Assembly: GCF_025847205.1 (NCBI RefSeq)
Contig: NZ_JAOYTH010000007.1
Span: forward strand, 62,001 to 126,000
Length of the DNA stretch: 64,000 nucleotides
DNA from: Pararhizobium sp. YC-54
GTDB taxonomy: Bacteria; Pseudomonadota; Alphaproteobacteria; Rhizobiales; Rhizobiaceae
Direction of reading: 5' to 3'
Every line of letters starts with the position of its first letter. Position 1 is the first letter of the stretch. This document shows positions 18,346 through 26,220 of this stretch, in pieces. The notes below the pieces were generated by a model, which was given only the letters and a program-made list of their open reading frames with translations, was not told the DNA's origin and searched no databases. The position numbers and the translations under genes are program-made.

Positions 18346-18382
18346 GCCTGCGATAAGGCTCTCAAGTCAAGGGAGAAGCGAT

Positions 18383-19006
18383 ATGTACACGCCATCCGCC
18401 TTCGTCGTTGAGGACAAAGCCGAAGTCTACGAGATGATAAAGCAATGTCATCTGGCCAGTTTCATAACGGCAACGCCTGCCGGGCCGATGGCTACGCCCC
18501 TGCCCATGCTCCTGGAGGAGAGCGAAGGTGGGCTGGGGGTCCTTTATGGGCATTTGGCAAGACCGAACCCGCATTGGGAATGCTCGGCGATCGGCGAGGC
18601 GCTGGCGGTGTTCATGGGTCCCGACGCCTATGTCACGCCCTCCTGGTATCCTTCGAAGGCGGAGCATGGCAAGGTCGTGCCGACCTGGAACTACACATCC
18701 GTTCAGGTGTCTGGTCCGGCGGAGTTTTTCCACGACGCCGACCGGCTTCTGGACGTGGTCGGCCGATTGACCCGGCGTCACGAAGCCGATCGGGCATCCC
18801 CCTGGGCGGTGACGGATGCCCCGCAAAATTATATCAGTGCACAGCTTCGGGGAATCGTGGGCATTCGCATGCCCATCAGCAAAATCGCCGGCAAGCGGAA
18901 AATGAGCCAGAACCGGTCGGAAGCCGACCGGCAAGGTGTCAGGGCGGGGCTGATCGAACGCCAGCGGATGCACGACCCTGCCGTTGCAGCATTGGTTCCC
19001 GGCTAA
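18383..19006 (+). CDS. PaiB-like FMN-binding negative transcriptional regulator family protein
   Basis: A 207-residue protein of the PaiB / FMN-binding split-barrel family. The start is the ATG at 18383 (MYTPSAFVVEDKAEVYEMI) with GGGAGAAG upstream; the frame is open far upstream through the antisense of mocR and that part is not coding. Typical blocks are SFITATPAGPMATPLPMLL, HLARPNPHW and YVTPSWYPSK. Members bind flavin or haem, and the regulator label may be historical. It is divergent from mocR and 57 bases upstream of a PLP enzyme gene. Confidence 0.88.
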   Translation: MYTPSAFVVEDKAEVYEMIKQCHLASFITATPAGPMATPLPMLLEESEGGLGVLYGHLARPNPHWECSAIGEALAVFMGPDAYVTPSWYPSKAEHGKVVPTWNYTSVQVSGPAEFFHDADRLLDVVGRLTRRHEADRASPWAVTDAPQNYISAQLRGIVGIRMPISKIAGKRKMSQNRSEADRQGVRAGLIERQRMHDPAVAALVPG

Positions 19007-19063
19007 ACGACGCGACAGCGGCCTGCAATACGTGACGACACAGAAAGAAGCCATAAAATCCGC

Positions 19064-20275
19064 ATGACCAAAAACGTGTTGAACGATGATGATGGCGACG
19101 AGGCCGGCTTCGATCTTGGATTTGCCACGCGAGCCATCCGAGGGGACCGGGAAACCATGCTTGCTTCGGCACGCATGCACGGGGCAAACCCTCTTTGCGG
19201 CCGTTTGATTGATGATCAGGACTGCATCAGGTCGTCTTCCGGCAAACAGGACAACCCCTCTATCGCCGCCAACGCGGGACTGGCCGCAAGCCTTACAGGC
19301 CTTGAGGGGGCCGAAGCCGGTCTAATCTTCGGCTCGGGGCTTGCAGCCCTCACCGCCCTCTTTCGGGCGACAACATCACCGGGCGACCGCGTCCTCGTGC
19401 AGAAATCCGCCTGCACGGCGACCTCCGAGCTGATACAGGCGACGCTTGCCAGCATTGGGGTGGATATGGCCGTCGTGGACTTTGCCGCGGGCCACAATCT
19501 GCGGGACGCACTCAACGGCCGCACCCGGGTCATCTATCTCGAGACACCCAGCAATCCTTTGAATAGCATCGTCGATATCACCGCTGTGTCGGTGCAAGCG
19601 CACGGGCACGGACTCGTGGTCGCCGTGGATAACACATTCGCGTCGCCGGTGCTTCAACGACCGATTGAACATGGCGCAGATGTCGTCTTCCATTCCTTTG
19701 CAAAATACATCAACGGTCATGGCGATGCGATGGGCGGCGGCATTTTCGGCGGCCGTGAACTGATCCTGCGCACACAGGCGGTCGCAACAGGCGCCGCCAA
19801 CAGGCAGACCGGTCTCAATGTCGATGCGGCGCATCTAATCCAGCGCGGTCTCAAGACGCTGGCGCTTCGTATGGAAAAGCACAGTCTGTCAGCCCATGCG
19901 ATTGCCCTGACGCTGGAGTCGCATCCGGCCGTAAAATGGGTCCGCTATCCCTTCCTGGCGTCCCATCCGGACGCAGCGACAGCGAAGCGCCAGATGTCTG
20001 CGGGCTCGGGTATGATTGCATTTGGCCTCAAGGCTGGCGACACCGTAACTCGCCAGGTCGTCGAACGCCTTCGCCTCTTCACCGCCTCCGTCTCGGCTGG
20101 CGAGGTGGGAAGTCTCGTTTGCACTTCCGCCGATCTATCCAGCGCCCGTCACATTTCGCTTCAGGGGTCAGAGCTTTGCGAGACGCTCGGACAAGATGTT
20201 GTCCGGTTGTCCATCGGTCTCGAAGACGCCGAGGACCTTGTCGAAGATCTCTGGGGCGCCCTTTCCGGCCTTTGA
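19064..20275 (+). CDS. Divergent Cys/Met-metabolism PLP-dependent lyase
   Basis: A 403-residue fold-type I trans-sulfuration family enzyme. The PLP lysine is Lys214 (HSFAKYINGHGDAMGGG), an environment shared with the canavanine gamma-lyase-type genes at 26221 and 58483. Unusual changes: the Tyr that stacks on PLP and acts as acid/base in most members is replaced (KSACTATSE, Cys117), and the Tyr-x-Arg phosphate clamp from the partner subunit reads SSSGKQDNPS. It may have a different reaction or substrate. It is followed after 39 bases by an M20 amidohydrolase. Confidence 0.8.
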   Translation: MTKNVLNDDDGDEAGFDLGFATRAIRGDRETMLASARMHGANPLCGRLIDDQDCIRSSSGKQDNPSIAANAGLAASLTGLEGAEAGLIFGSGLAALTALFRATTSPGDRVLVQKSACTATSELIQATLASIGVDMAVVDFAAGHNLRDALNGRTRVIYLETPSNPLNSIVDITAVSVQAHGHGLVVAVDNTFASPVLQRPIEHGADVVFHSFAKYINGHGDAMGGGIFGGRELILRTQAVATGAANRQTGLNVDAAHLIQRGLKTLALRMEKHSLSAHAIALTLESHPAVKWVRYPFLASHPDAATAKRQMSAGSGMIAFGLKAGDTVTRQVVERLRLFTASVSAGEVGSLVCTSADLSSARHISLQGSELCETLGQDVVRLSIGLEDAEDLVEDLWGALSGL

Positions 20276-20314
20276 ACGACCAATTCTCATTCTTATCTAG
20301 GATAGGCCTTTCAC

Positions 20315-21496
20315 GTGACGCAGCACCCTGACTTCAGTCCCATCCGCGAAAAGCTCGTCGAATTCCGACGCCACCTCCACAGTATACCGGAAATCGGGCT
20401 TTCGGAGATCAAGACGCCAGCCTTCATTGCCGAGCAACTGGAATCCTGGGGCTACACGGTTCACCGGAAAATTGCGACGACAGGGCTCGTGGCAAGCCTC
20501 GAACGGGGCCGGCCGCGGAAGGCGATCGGATTTCGGGCGGACTTCGATGCGCTCCCGATCACCGAAGAGACGGGTCTGCCCTATGCCAGCCAGCATCCGG
20601 GCACCATGCATGCCTGCGGCCATGACGGCCATACGACGATGCTGCTCGGGGCGGCATGGGCTTTGGCGCAAGACCGCGCTTTCAAGGGAACCGTGCACTT
20701 CATTTTCCAACCTGCCGAAGAAAATCTCGGCGGGGCGAAGTTGATGATCGATGACGGACTGTTTGCCAGATTTCCCTGCCAGCGCATCTTCGCCCTTCAC
20801 AACCTGCCGGGGCTGGAGGTCGGCCAATTCGCCTCGCGCGCCGGCGCAATCGCCGCATCGATCGATGTCGTGACAATAGTGGTCAAGGGCAGAGGTGGGC
20901 ATGGCGCACTGCCGGAAACGACTATTGATCCCGTCGTCGTCGGCTCAAGCATTGTTATGGCGCTCCAAACACTGGTCTCGCGAAACGTGTCGCCTCACGA
21001 GCGATCGGTGGTCACGGTCGGCTCGTTCAGAGCGGGGTCAGCCGCAAACATCATACCGGACGTCGCGGTGCTGAATGTCAGCATGCGCACGACCAATGCT
21101 GATGTCAGGGCAGAGCTCCAAAGGCGCATCGAAGACGTCGCGACCTTTCAGGCGAGGAGTTTCAAGGCCGAGGTCGGCTTTACCTGGGAGGTCGGCTACC
21201 CCGCCACGATCAATGCCGCCGCTGAGGTCGACCGGGCGGCGGCGTCCATCTCAAGGCATTTCGGCTCGGATGCGTTTACCCGGCTCGACGCGCCGATGAT
21301 GTTCAGCGAGGACTTCTCATTCATGCTGGAGCGCGTCCCGGGCGCCTATATCCTGATTGGTAACGGCGACAGTTCAGGCCTGCATTCGGCGACCTACGAT
21401 TTCAACGACGGGATCCTCGAGCGCGGCGCGGCGCTGTTTTATCACCTGGCGAAAGACGCTAATGGCCCTGGCGACGGGAGCGCAGAGGTCGCTTGA
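20315..21496 (+). CDS. M20D-family amidohydrolase (N-acyl amino acid/hippurate hydrolase type)
   Basis: A 393-residue metallo-amidohydrolase starting at GTG 20315. Metal-site motifs are MHACGHDGHTTMLLGAA (about 94-111), FQPAEEN and ALHNLPGLEVG, with a lid domain around the GRGGHGALPE motif. Family members cleave N-acyl or N-aroyl amino acids to the free amino acid plus carboxylate, in the cytoplasm. It appears to form an operon with the upstream PaiB-like and PLP-lyase genes. The in vivo substrate is not deducible. Confidence 0.87.
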   Translation: MTQHPDFSPIREKLVEFRRHLHSIPEIGLSEIKTPAFIAEQLESWGYTVHRKIATTGLVASLERGRPRKAIGFRADFDALPITEETGLPYASQHPGTMHACGHDGHTTMLLGAAWALAQDRAFKGTVHFIFQPAEENLGGAKLMIDDGLFARFPCQRIFALHNLPGLEVGQFASRAGAIAASIDVVTIVVKGRGGHGALPETTIDPVVVGSSIVMALQTLVSRNVSPHERSVVTVGSFRAGSAANIIPDVAVLNVSMRTTNADVRAELQRRIEDVATFQARSFKAEVGFTWEVGYPATINAAAEVDRAAASISRHFGSDAFTRLDAPMMFSEDFSFMLERVPGAYILIGNGDSSGLHSATYDFNDGILERGAALFYHLAKDANGPGDGSAEVA

Positions 21497-21587
21497 TCCC
21501 CTTGCCGACGAAGGACAATCCGCTGCAGGGTCCGCCATCGCTTGCTCCAGCGGAAGCGAAGGCAGGCATTGGCAGGACGTGCGCCGC

Positions 21588-22211
21588 CTACAGGCCGACG
21601 CGGCTTCGCGGGCGCTGCAGCTCGGCGACCGCCATGACGAAGCGCAGTTCCCCGTCCCCCCGATTGAGGTATGCATGCGGGCTTTCTGTGCGCGCAAGCA
21701 CCGACGAGCCGGCCTGGACGACCTGTTCTGTCTCCTCAAGCCGGAAGGTCAACTCCCCGACCTCGACGTTCAGAAGTTCGAGCGTGCCGGGAGAATGGCC
21801 GGGCGATTCGAACGCCTCGCCGGGAAAGATCGACCAGCGCCAAAGCTCGATCTCGTCAGGACCGTTGGTGCCGACCAGAAGCGTCGCACTGCCGCCGTTC
21901 GGGCCACGCCACAGCGTCGAGGCGTCTTCGGGGGGCACGATGCGGACGGGCACGCTGGAGGCGACGCCGACGAAATCGGCGACGGAAACACCGAGCGCGG
22001 TTGCCGCACGACACAGCGTGGCGATGCTGGGATTAGCCGTGCCCTTCTCGATTTCGACCAGCATGCCCTTGCTGACGCCGGATCGCCGCGACAGCTCGTC
22101 CAGCGAAAAACCGCTGTCGCGCCGAAAGAGCTTGAGGTTTTGCGAGACTGTCGCACTGACACGCTCGACATCATCGACCGCTGTGGTCGGTATATTGACT
22201 TTCTTTTCCAT
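21588..22211 (-). CDS. XRE-family regulator with C-terminal cupin domain
   Basis: A 207-residue protein: N-terminal lambda-type helix-turn-helix (about 20-80; SLDELSRRSGVSKGMLVEIEKG) and a cupin_2 beta-barrel (about 110-200). This class senses small ligands through the cupin. It is divergent from the ctdA-like gene with only 41 bases between the two coding starts, so it very likely controls that gene and itself. Convergent with the M20 gene, 91 bases apart. Confidence 0.9.
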   Translation of the reverse strand: MEKKVNIPTTAVDDVERVSATVSQNLKLFRRDSGFSLDELSRRSGVSKGMLVEIEKGTANPSIATLCRAATALGVSVADFVGVASSVPVRIVPPEDASTLWRGPNGGSATLLVGTNGPDEIELWRWSIFPGEAFESPGHSPGTLELLNVEVGELTFRLEETEQVVQAGSSVLARTESPHAYLNRGDGELRFVMAVAELQRPRSRVGL

Positions 22212-22252
22212 GGTCAGTATTATAGACTAAATCGGTCAATGAGAGCTAGTGG

Positions 22253-22942
22253 GTGAATATGGATTTTGTCATCATCGACAAGGAGATCGCGGCGATCGCG
22301 CCGGATTTTCGGGCAATCAGCATTCTAGTGGATGCGACCAATGCTACATCAGGCACGATGGCCCGACAGGTTCTGGAAGAGGCCTGCGATTTCGTCCGCA
22401 ACGGCGGCCCCCCATGGAGCAAGGCCCACCTCGCCAGCTGGGCCGACGTCTATGCGAAGTTCGGCGCAAAGCCCAACAGGACGCCGTGCTCGGCACAGGC
22501 GCTGCGGAAACGGGTGGAGAAGGACGGGCAGATCCCGGCGATCAATCCACTTGTCGACCTCTACAACGCCGTCAGCCTGCGCTACGCGATCCCGGTTGGC
22601 GGCGAAAATTTCGAGGCCTATGTCGGAAACCCGCGTCTGACGGTGGCTGATGGAACCGAGGAATTCGACACGGTCATGAACGGCGAGCGGGTCATCGAGA
22701 ACCCTGCAAAGGGCGAGGTCGTCTGGAGAGACGATCACGGCGTAACGTGCCGCCGGTGGAATTGGCGGCAGGGGACCCGAACGCGCCTGGACGCCGTGGG
22801 CGGCCGGATGTGGTTCATTCTCGAAAGCCTTGGAACGATGTCCGAGGAAGCGCTGGATGGGGCAGCAGACATGCTGGTTGGCGGTCTCCGTCAACTGGCG
22901 CCGGGATGTGAGGTCCTGAGGCAGAAAGTCAGCGCCGCCTGA
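22253..22942 (+). CDS. ctdA: B3/B4 tRNA-editing domain protein, likely canavanyl-tRNA(Arg) deacylase
   Basis: A 229-residue free-standing B3/B4 domain protein, the fold of the editing domain of PheRS beta. Seen: WADVYAKFGAKPNRTPCSAQAL followed by PAINPLVDLYNAVSLRYAIPVGG, the family core. Starts possible at GTG 22253 or ATG 22259. Known: a free-standing B3/B4 protein, CtdA, removes canavanine wrongly attached to tRNA(Arg) in bacteria associated with canavanine-producing plants. Inferred: with a canavanine gamma-lyase-type gene 3.3 kb downstream, this is the same protein, protecting translation while canavanine is imported. Confidence 0.8.
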   Translation: MNMDFVIIDKEIAAIAPDFRAISILVDATNATSGTMARQVLEEACDFVRNGGPPWSKAHLASWADVYAKFGAKPNRTPCSAQALRKRVEKDGQIPAINPLVDLYNAVSLRYAIPVGGENFEAYVGNPRLTVADGTEEFDTVMNGERVIENPAKGEVVWRDDHGVTCRRWNWRQGTRTRLDAVGGRMWFILESLGTMSEEALDGAADMLVGGLRQLAPGCEVLRQKVSAA

Positions 22943-23123
22943 TCGCAGCCGCCTGAACCCCGAAAGGGTCCGGACGAAATCACCTGCGGCGCCAAGCCGG
23001 CGGAACGGCTGCCTCTGGGCGACGACCAACGAAAGACGACACGTTTTTGCGTCGCGCAACGCGCGATGGCGGAGCTATGCCTGCGGAGGAGCAGGTGCCG
23101 CCGCATATCATTTGGAGGATATT
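22943..23123 (+). promoter_or_regulatory. Structured leader of the first canavanine-type ABC operon
   Basis: This 181-base gap contains successive inverted repeats: ACCC-CGAAA-GGGT near 22956, AGCCG-GCGGAA-CGGCT near 22993, a GACG...CGTC pair near 23035, and the LysR-type site at 23046-23060. The consecutive hairpins suggest a folded mRNA leader or a terminator after ctdA. I could not match it to the guanidine-I, II or III riboswitch consensuses from memory. Confidence 0.4.
23046..23060. promoter_or_regulatory. LysR-type box, TTTGCG-N3-CGCAAC
   Basis: The dyad TTTGCGTCGCGCAAC closely matches the site at 54339-54353 (TTTGCG-N3-CGCAAA) upstream of the second canavanine-type importer operon. 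Same arms and same 3-base centre in front of equivalent operons suggest one regulator, most simply the GcvA-type LysR encoded at 53184. The motif also fits T-N11-A geometry. Confidence 0.5.
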
Positions 23124-23903
23124 ATGCGTCTAGAAGCCAGGCCTGCTCTCGTCGTCAAGGACGTCCACAAGAGTTACGGGACGCTCAAGGTCCTGAAGGG
23201 CATTTCGCTTGAGGCCGCCAAAGGCGATGTCGTCTCGATCATCGGGTCGTCAGGCTCGGGCAAGAGCACGTTTCTCCGCTGCATCAACTTCCTCGAAATT
23301 CCCGATCAGGGAAGCTTCCATATCAACGGGGAGGATGTGGAATTCCGCACCGGCCGCGATGGGAAATCCCACCCATCGAACCCGCGGCAGATCGAACGCC
23401 TGCGCAGTGGTCTCGGCATGGTGTTCCAGAGCTTCAACCTCTGGCCGCACATGACAATTCTTCAGAATGTCATCGAAGCGCCGGTGCATGTGCTGAAGGT
23501 CGAGCGGAAGGCTGCAATCGAGAAAGCCGAGGCGCTGCTTGCCAAGGTCGGTCTCTACGAGAAACGCGAATCCTATCCGGCATTTCTCTCCGGCGGCCAA
23601 CAGCAGCGCGCCTCGATTGCCCGCGCGCTTTGTGTCGACCCCGCTGTGATGCTCTTCGACGAGCCGACGTCCGCCCTTGATCCCGAGCTCGTCGGCGAAG
23701 TGCTCAAGGTCATCCGCAGTTTGGCGGAAGAAGGCCGCACGATGATCATGGTGACCCATGAGATGAAGTTTGCACGCGACGTCTCCACGCGCGTCATGTT
23801 TTTGCACCAGGGCCAGGTGGAGGAAGTCGGTCCTCCCTCCCAGGTCTTCGGGGCACCCACGAGCGCTCGCTGCAAGGAGTTTATTGCAGCTGGTTCGCAC
23901 TGA
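23124..23903 (+). CDS. Polar amino acid ABC transporter ATP-binding protein
   Basis: A 259-residue HisP/GlnQ-type ATPase. The ATG at 23124 follows GGAGG directly; the TTG at 23112 overlaps that site and is rejected. Walker A is GSSGSGKST, signature [15 protein letters not shown], Walker [14 protein letters not shown]. It leads a five-gene operon (ATPase, binding protein, two permeases, gamma-lyase-type enzyme). Closely related to the ATPase at 54425, including the HisP-like insertion around residues 70-90. Likely cargo is a basic amino acid; canavanine is inferred from context. Confidence 0.9.
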   Translation: MRLEARPALVVKDVHKSYGTLKVLKGISLEAAKGDVVSIIGSSGSGKSTFLRCINFLEIPDQGSFHINGEDVEFRTGRDGKSHPSNPRQIERLRSGLGMVFQSFNLWPHMTILQNVIEAPVHVLKVERKAAIEKAEALLAKVGLYEKRESYPAFLSGGQQQRASIARALCVDPAVMLFDEPTSALDPELVGEVLKVIRSLAEEGRTMIMVTHEMKFARDVSTRVMFLHQGQVEEVGPPSQVFGAPTSARCKEFIAAGSH

Positions 23904-23933
23904 CCCAAACCCAACAGCAACAGGGGAACTGAT

Positions 23934-24695
23934 ATGAAGCACTGGGGTAAAGCACTGATCCTGGCAGCAACGATGCTTGCCACAAACGCACATGCCGAAA
24001 TCCGTTTCGGCATCGTCAACGAAGCCTATCCGCCCTACACCACCAAGGACGCATCCGGAAAATCGGTCGGTTGGGAGATCGACCTCATGGATGCCGTCTG
24101 CGAAGAGCTCAAGGAAAAATGCACAATCGTGGACGTCGCATGGGACGGCCTGATCCCGGCTCTGGAGAGCAACAAAATTGACGTCATCTGGTCTTCGATG
24201 TCGATTACCGACGAGCGAAAGAAGCGCATCGATTTCACCGACAAATACTACTCGTCTTTAGCAAGCATTGTCGGGCCGAAGGACGGCGTCCTTGGTGTTG
24301 ATCCCGAGCAATTGAAAGGCAAGACCGTCGGGATCGCTGTTTCGACGACACAGTCGGCATATTTCAAGAAGCATTTCGCAGACATTGCGACCGAGAAGAG
24401 CTATGCGACGGTCGATGAAGCCTACCAGGACCTGTCCGCGGGCCGGATCGACTACAGCTTCTCCGACACGGGTCCGCTGAAGGAATTCTTGAAGACCGAC
24501 CTCGGGAAAGAATGCTGTGAGTTCAAGGGAACCGTGCCTGCCGATGATGCCGTCCTCGGGGCCGGTGTCGGCGGAGGGATCCGCAAAGGCGACGACGAAC
24601 TCCGCGAAAAGCTGAACGGAGCCATCAAGGCCATCCGCGCGAACGGCAAATACGCTGAGTTCAACAAAAAGTACTTCGACTACGACCCCTATTGA
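23934..24695 (+). CDS. Periplasmic amino acid-binding protein (SBP family 3)
   Basis: A 253-residue solute-binding protein with a Sec signal peptide (MKHWGKALILAATMLATNAHA, cleavage after AHA) and a mature start EIRFGIVNEAYPPYTTKD. The family 3 signature GWEIDLMDAVCEELKEKCTI is followed by DGLIPALESNKIDVIWSSMS. It delivers ligand to the permease pair encoded downstream. The ligand is inferred to be canavanine or another arginine analogue. Confidence 0.88.
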   Translation: MKHWGKALILAATMLATNAHAEIRFGIVNEAYPPYTTKDASGKSVGWEIDLMDAVCEELKEKCTIVDVAWDGLIPALESNKIDVIWSSMSITDERKKRIDFTDKYYSSLASIVGPKDGVLGVDPEQLKGKTVGIAVSTTQSAYFKKHFADIATEKSYATVDEAYQDLSAGRIDYSFSDTGPLKEFLKTDLGKECCEFKGTVPADDAVLGAGVGGGIRKGDDELREKLNGAIKAIRANGKYAEFNKKYFDYDPY

Positions 24696-24706
24696 TCCCT
24701 GGAACG

Positions 24707-24742
24707 TGCCCGGCTTGCCGATTTAACGGTAAGCCGGGCACC
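24707..24742 (+). terminator. Perfect intra-operon hairpin
   Basis: GTGCCCGGCTT (24707-24717) pairs perfectly with AAGCCGGGCAC (24732-24742), and the loop holds a further CCG/CGG pair. There is no T-run and the operon continues, so it is better read as an mRNA stabiliser or attenuator that raises binding-protein expression over the permeases, as in other ABC operons. Confidence 0.6.
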
Positions 24743-24759
24743 AGGCCTGGAAGGCTTCC

Positions 24760-25482
24760 ATGAATTCCTCCAATTCAATATTCCAACTACTGTCTATCAC
24801 CCCTCCCGGGTGGGGCGGTGTATTATTGACGGGCGCGCTTGCGACGCTCCTCATTTCCTTTGGGGCCTATCTCGTAGGGATGGCACTGGGCTTGTTCGGG
24901 GCTCTCGGAAAACTTGGCGGAGTTGGCCCTATCCGCCTCGCCTTAAACTTCTACACGACCGTGGTGCGCGCGGTCCCGGAGCTCGTCCTCATTGTGGCTC
25001 TATACTATGCCGGCACTGATGGCCTCAACCGCGTTCTGTCTTGGGCCGGTATCGGCCCCGTAGAGGTCAACGGCCTCGTTGCCGCCATCGCAGTACTGGG
25101 TTTCGTGCAAGGGGCATACATGACCGAGGTACTGCGAGGAGCCATACTCTCGATCCCTGTCGGCCAACTCGAGGCGGCAAAGGCTTTCGGCATGCGCCCG
25201 GCTTTGCGCTTTCGGCGCATCATCCTGCCGTCGCTGATCCCCAATGCGCTGCCGGGATTTGCCAATCTATGGCTCTCGGTCATCAAGGACAGCGCGCTGA
25301 TTGCCGTCGTCGGTTATCAGGAACTGGCTCTTGCCGCCCGTGTCGCGGCGAGCAACACTAAGCAGTATATGCTGTTTTTCCTCGCCGCGGCCGCGCTTTA
25401 TCTCGCCATCACCATCATCTCTAATCTTCTGTTTTCTGCGCTCGAAGCCCACTTCCGCCGCGGCCAGCGACCCATACACTAG
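24760..25482 (+). CDS. Polar amino acid ABC transporter permease (HisQ type)
   Basis: A 240-residue membrane protein with about five hydrophobic segments. The EAA loop reads GQLEAAKAFGMRPALRFRRI, the contact site for the ATPase. GGAAGG precedes the ATG. It ends 9 bases before the second permease, and the two form the heteromeric inner-membrane channel. Confidence 0.88.
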   Translation: MNSSNSIFQLLSITPPGWGGVLLTGALATLLISFGAYLVGMALGLFGALGKLGGVGPIRLALNFYTTVVRAVPELVLIVALYYAGTDGLNRVLSWAGIGPVEVNGLVAAIAVLGFVQGAYMTEVLRGAILSIPVGQLEAAKAFGMRPALRFRRIILPSLIPNALPGFANLWLSVIKDSALIAVVGYQELALAARVAASNTKQYMLFFLAAAALYLAITIISNLLFSALEAHFRRGQRPIH

Positions 25483-25491
25483 GAGGCCGAC

Positions 25492-26181
25492 ATGGATTTC
25501 AGTTGGATCATCCCCTACCGGGAGTTACTGCTAAACGGCGCGCTCTTGACGTGCATGTTGCTTGTGATCTCGGTCGTGCTCGGTTTCGCTATCGCAATTT
25601 TTCTCGCAATCGCCCAGGTCGGCAACAACCCGGTCCTAAGGGTCGCGGCCAAGAGTTACTGCACCTTTTTTCGCGGAACTCCTTTGCTGATCCAGCTGTG
25701 GCTGATCTACTACGGTCTCGGGTCCTACCTGCCCTACATACCGGGCCTGAAAGGCAGCTTCCTGTGGCCCTTGATGCGAGAAGGCCTGTTCTTTGCCGCG
25801 GTTGCATTGACCCTCAATTTCGCCGCCTATCAAGGCGAGATACTCCGGGGAACGCTTCTGGCAGTTCCCAAAGGCGAACTAGAGGCGGCGCTGGCCGTTG
25901 GCATGCGGCCAAGCATGGTACTGCGCAGAATCTGGCTACCAAGGGCCATTCGCATTGGTCTTCCGACGTTTGCCGGAGAAGTCATACTCCAGCTTAAGGC
26001 GACACCGATCGTGTTCTCCGTTACCGTTATGGACCTTTACGGAGCCGCATATAAAATCCGCCAGGACACCCTTCTCGTCTACGAGCCTTTGATCCTGGTG
26101 GCAGCGTTCTACGTGGCCCTGACATTCCTAATCACCCAAGTCTTCCAGCGTTTAGAGAATGCCGTTCCGGCGCGTCGCTAA
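25492..26181 (+). CDS. Polar amino acid ABC transporter permease (HisM type)
   Basis: A 229-residue membrane protein with the EAA loop GELEAALAVGMRPSMVLRRI and the segment FFRGTPLLIQLWLIYYGLG common to HisM/ArtM permeases. AGGAGG precedes the ATG. It is followed after 39 bases by the gamma-lyase-type gene, tying import to catabolism. Confidence 0.88.
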   Translation: MDFSWIIPYRELLLNGALLTCMLLVISVVLGFAIAIFLAIAQVGNNPVLRVAAKSYCTFFRGTPLLIQLWLIYYGLGSYLPYIPGLKGSFLWPLMREGLFFAAVALTLNFAAYQGEILRGTLLAVPKGELEAALAVGMRPSMVLRRIWLPRAIRIGLPTFAGEVILQLKATPIVFSVTVMDLYGAAYKIRQDTLLVYEPLILVAAFYVALTFLITQVFQRLENAVPARR

Positions 26182-26220
26182 CCCCGTCCCATGACCACTA
26201 ACAAGTCGAAAGCGAAAATC

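Noticed and set aside
17252..18382. Long plus-strand open frame running into the PaiB-like gene
   Set aside because: It is antisense to mocR, has shadow composition, and the PaiB-like protein has a good start with ribosome site at 18383.
22943..23123. Guanidine riboswitch before the importer operon
   Set aside because: Short stretches such as CCGGACGA recall guanidine-III, but the second half of that consensus and the conserved blocks of guanidine-I and the ACGR loops of guanidine-II are absent by eye.
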